From the NCBI GenBank assembly GCA_024638355.1, contig JAHEKO010000141.1, positions 1,887 to 8,636 on the forward strand: a stretch of DNA of 6,750 nt. The letters are read 5' to 3'. Of this stretch, positions 5,997 through 6,750 are shown in pieces. A program made the position numbers and the translations under genes. How positions within the stretch are numbered: position 1 is the first letter of the stretch; every line of letters begins with the position of its first letter. The notes under the pieces were generated by a model. That model did no database searches. It saw only the letters and a program-made list of their open reading frames with translations, and had not been told where the DNA came from. Origin of the DNA: Acidobacteriota bacterium (GTDB taxonomy: Bacteria > Acidobacteriota > Thermoanaerobaculia > Multivoradales > JAHEKO01).

Positions 5997-6750
5997 CCGC
6001 CGTAAGAGTAGCCGCTTCGCGACCGCACCCGGAACTCGGGGTTGGCCACCCCCACCTTGACCCTCTGGAAGCCCGACTTGCCGGCCGGGTGCTCGCTCCG
6101 GTAGGCGATCAGGTAGTAGCCGCTGGTGGTCTTGGCGATGCGGGCCAGCGGCGAGCCGAAGCGGATGAAGGTGAAGAAGAAGTCGCCGCCGGTGGCCATC
6201 GCGAGATGGTTCAGCGACGCCCGCGACGAGTGATCGGTGTTCGTCGGCACCAGGTCGATGGTGTAGGCGGCGACGTTGGCGTCGTTGAGCGCCTTGACGG
6301 TCGGGTACATCCGCCGGTACTCGGTGCTGCGGGGGGCGTCGAAACCGACGCCCACGAACACCAGGTTCTTGCGGCCCGGCACGGAGGCGGCGGCCCGCGC
6401 CAGCACCTGGAGCCCCTGGTAGACGTTCTTGGTCTGCTTGCTCAGCTTCTTGCCCTCCGGGAGGGCCTCGAGCAGCGGTCCGATCTCCGCCTCGGGCCGC
6501 TGGCGCGACGGCCAGCTCGACTCGGGATCGACCCCCTTTGCCGCCGCGGCGATCGCCTCGAGCAGCGCCTGCCGATCGCGGGTGAAGTCCTGGTGCACCT
6601 TGAGCTTGTAGCCGTACGAGACCACCGCGACCACGTCGGCCGGGTCGAGCCCGCTCACCACCCACTCCTCGATCTCGCGAGCCGCCCGCTGCTGGCGGGC
6701 GAAGAGGTTGTTGATCCCGCGCCCGCCGCTCCGCAGCTCCTGGAAGAAGA
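5993..6750 (-). CDS. Acidobacterial VWFA-related domain protein, C-terminal part
   Basis: The frame is open to the right edge of the window (first full codon at 6748, FFQELRSGGRGINNLFARQQ...), so the N-terminus with its expected signal peptide and the MIDAS DxSxS motif is missing. The GTG at 6661 is an internal Val. 251 residues are visible. They match the second half of the acidobacterial VWFA-related family (TIGR03436 type): DVVAVVSYGYKLKVHQDFT, VPGRKNLVFVGVGFD, ALNDANVAAYTIDL, LAMATGGDFFF, then a C-terminal beta module with SGYYLIAYR, GFQRVKVGV and the near-terminal RSGYSYGG. Members are thought to be secreted, with a von Willebrand A fold for protein binding, but function is uncharacterised. 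It converges on the dehalogenase, overlapping it by 4 bp. Family call strong. Confidence 0.88.
   Translation of the reverse strand, partial: FFQELRSGGRGINNLFARQQRAAREIEEWVVSGLDPADVVAVVSYGYKLKVHQDFTRDRQALLEAIAAAAKGVDPESSWPSRQRPEAEIGPLLEALPEGKKLSKQTKNVYQGLQVLARAAASVPGRKNLVFVGVGFDAPRSTEYRRMYPTVKALNDANVAAYTIDLVPTNTDHSSRASLNHLAMATGGDFFFTFIRFGSPLARIAKTTSGYYLIAYRSEHPAGKSGFQRVKVGVANPEFRVRSRSGYSYGG

Noticed and set aside
6659..6661. GTG 6661 as the start of the VWFA-related gene
   Set aside because: The frame continues to the right edge with family-like sequence and no signal peptide follows this codon.
5796..6665. 289-aa minus-strand open frame over the dehalogenase end and the VWFA gene
   Set aside because: Out of frame with the VWFA-related protein, rich in Arg/Gly/Pro, and no motif.

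Overview
The window is GC-rich (my estimate is two-thirds G+C or more) chromosomal DNA from a bacterium, most likely an Acidobacteriota member. The best lineage clue is the gene at the right end, a C-terminal fragment of the VWFA-related family typical of Acidobacteria. The left-end gene, the tail of a sortilin-like beta-propeller 'glycosyl hydrolase', is also common in that phylum and its neighbours. No rRNA, tRNA, CRISPR array, transposase, phage gene or defence gene is visible.

Layout, left to right. (1) 1-1068, + strand: C-terminal part of a WD40/BNR/VPS10-like propeller protein, cut by the window edge. (2) 1069-1322: a 254-nt spacer full of hairpins, with an imperfect tandem repeat of 40-46 bp. 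(3) 1323-2018, +: a secreted 231-aa protein with a PEGA-like N-terminal segment and an unrecognised C-terminal domain. (4) 2019-2079: a short convergent spacer with a strong GC hairpin. (5) 2080-3222, -: a DUF819-family polytopic membrane protein. (6) 3223-3277: a short divergent promoter region containing a perfect 11-bp-arm palindrome that reaches the start codon of the next gene. (7) 3278-5083, +: a DUF2207 (YciQ-like) membrane protein with a signal peptide and a poly-glycine tail. (8) 5100-5996, +: a subfamily-I haloalkane dehalogenase (DhlA/DhmA-like) with every expected catalytic residue, 16 nt behind the DUF2207 gene and preceded by a strong Shine-Dalgarno. (9) 5993-6750, -: the C-terminal part of an acidobacterial VWFA-related protein. 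It converges on the dehalogenase, and the two stop codons share one CTAG.

The DUF2207 and dehalogenase genes probably form a two-gene transcription unit. The remaining genes change strand or are separated by structured spacers and show no evident shared pathway. Several products (PEGA-like protein, DUF2207, DUF819, VWFA) are envelope or secreted proteins. I see no convincing undescribed multigene system. The best leads are the start-codon palindrome at 3255-3279, the short-cap dehalogenase, the hairpin-keeping repeat at 1179-1268, and the unassigned C-terminal domain of the 1323-2018 protein.
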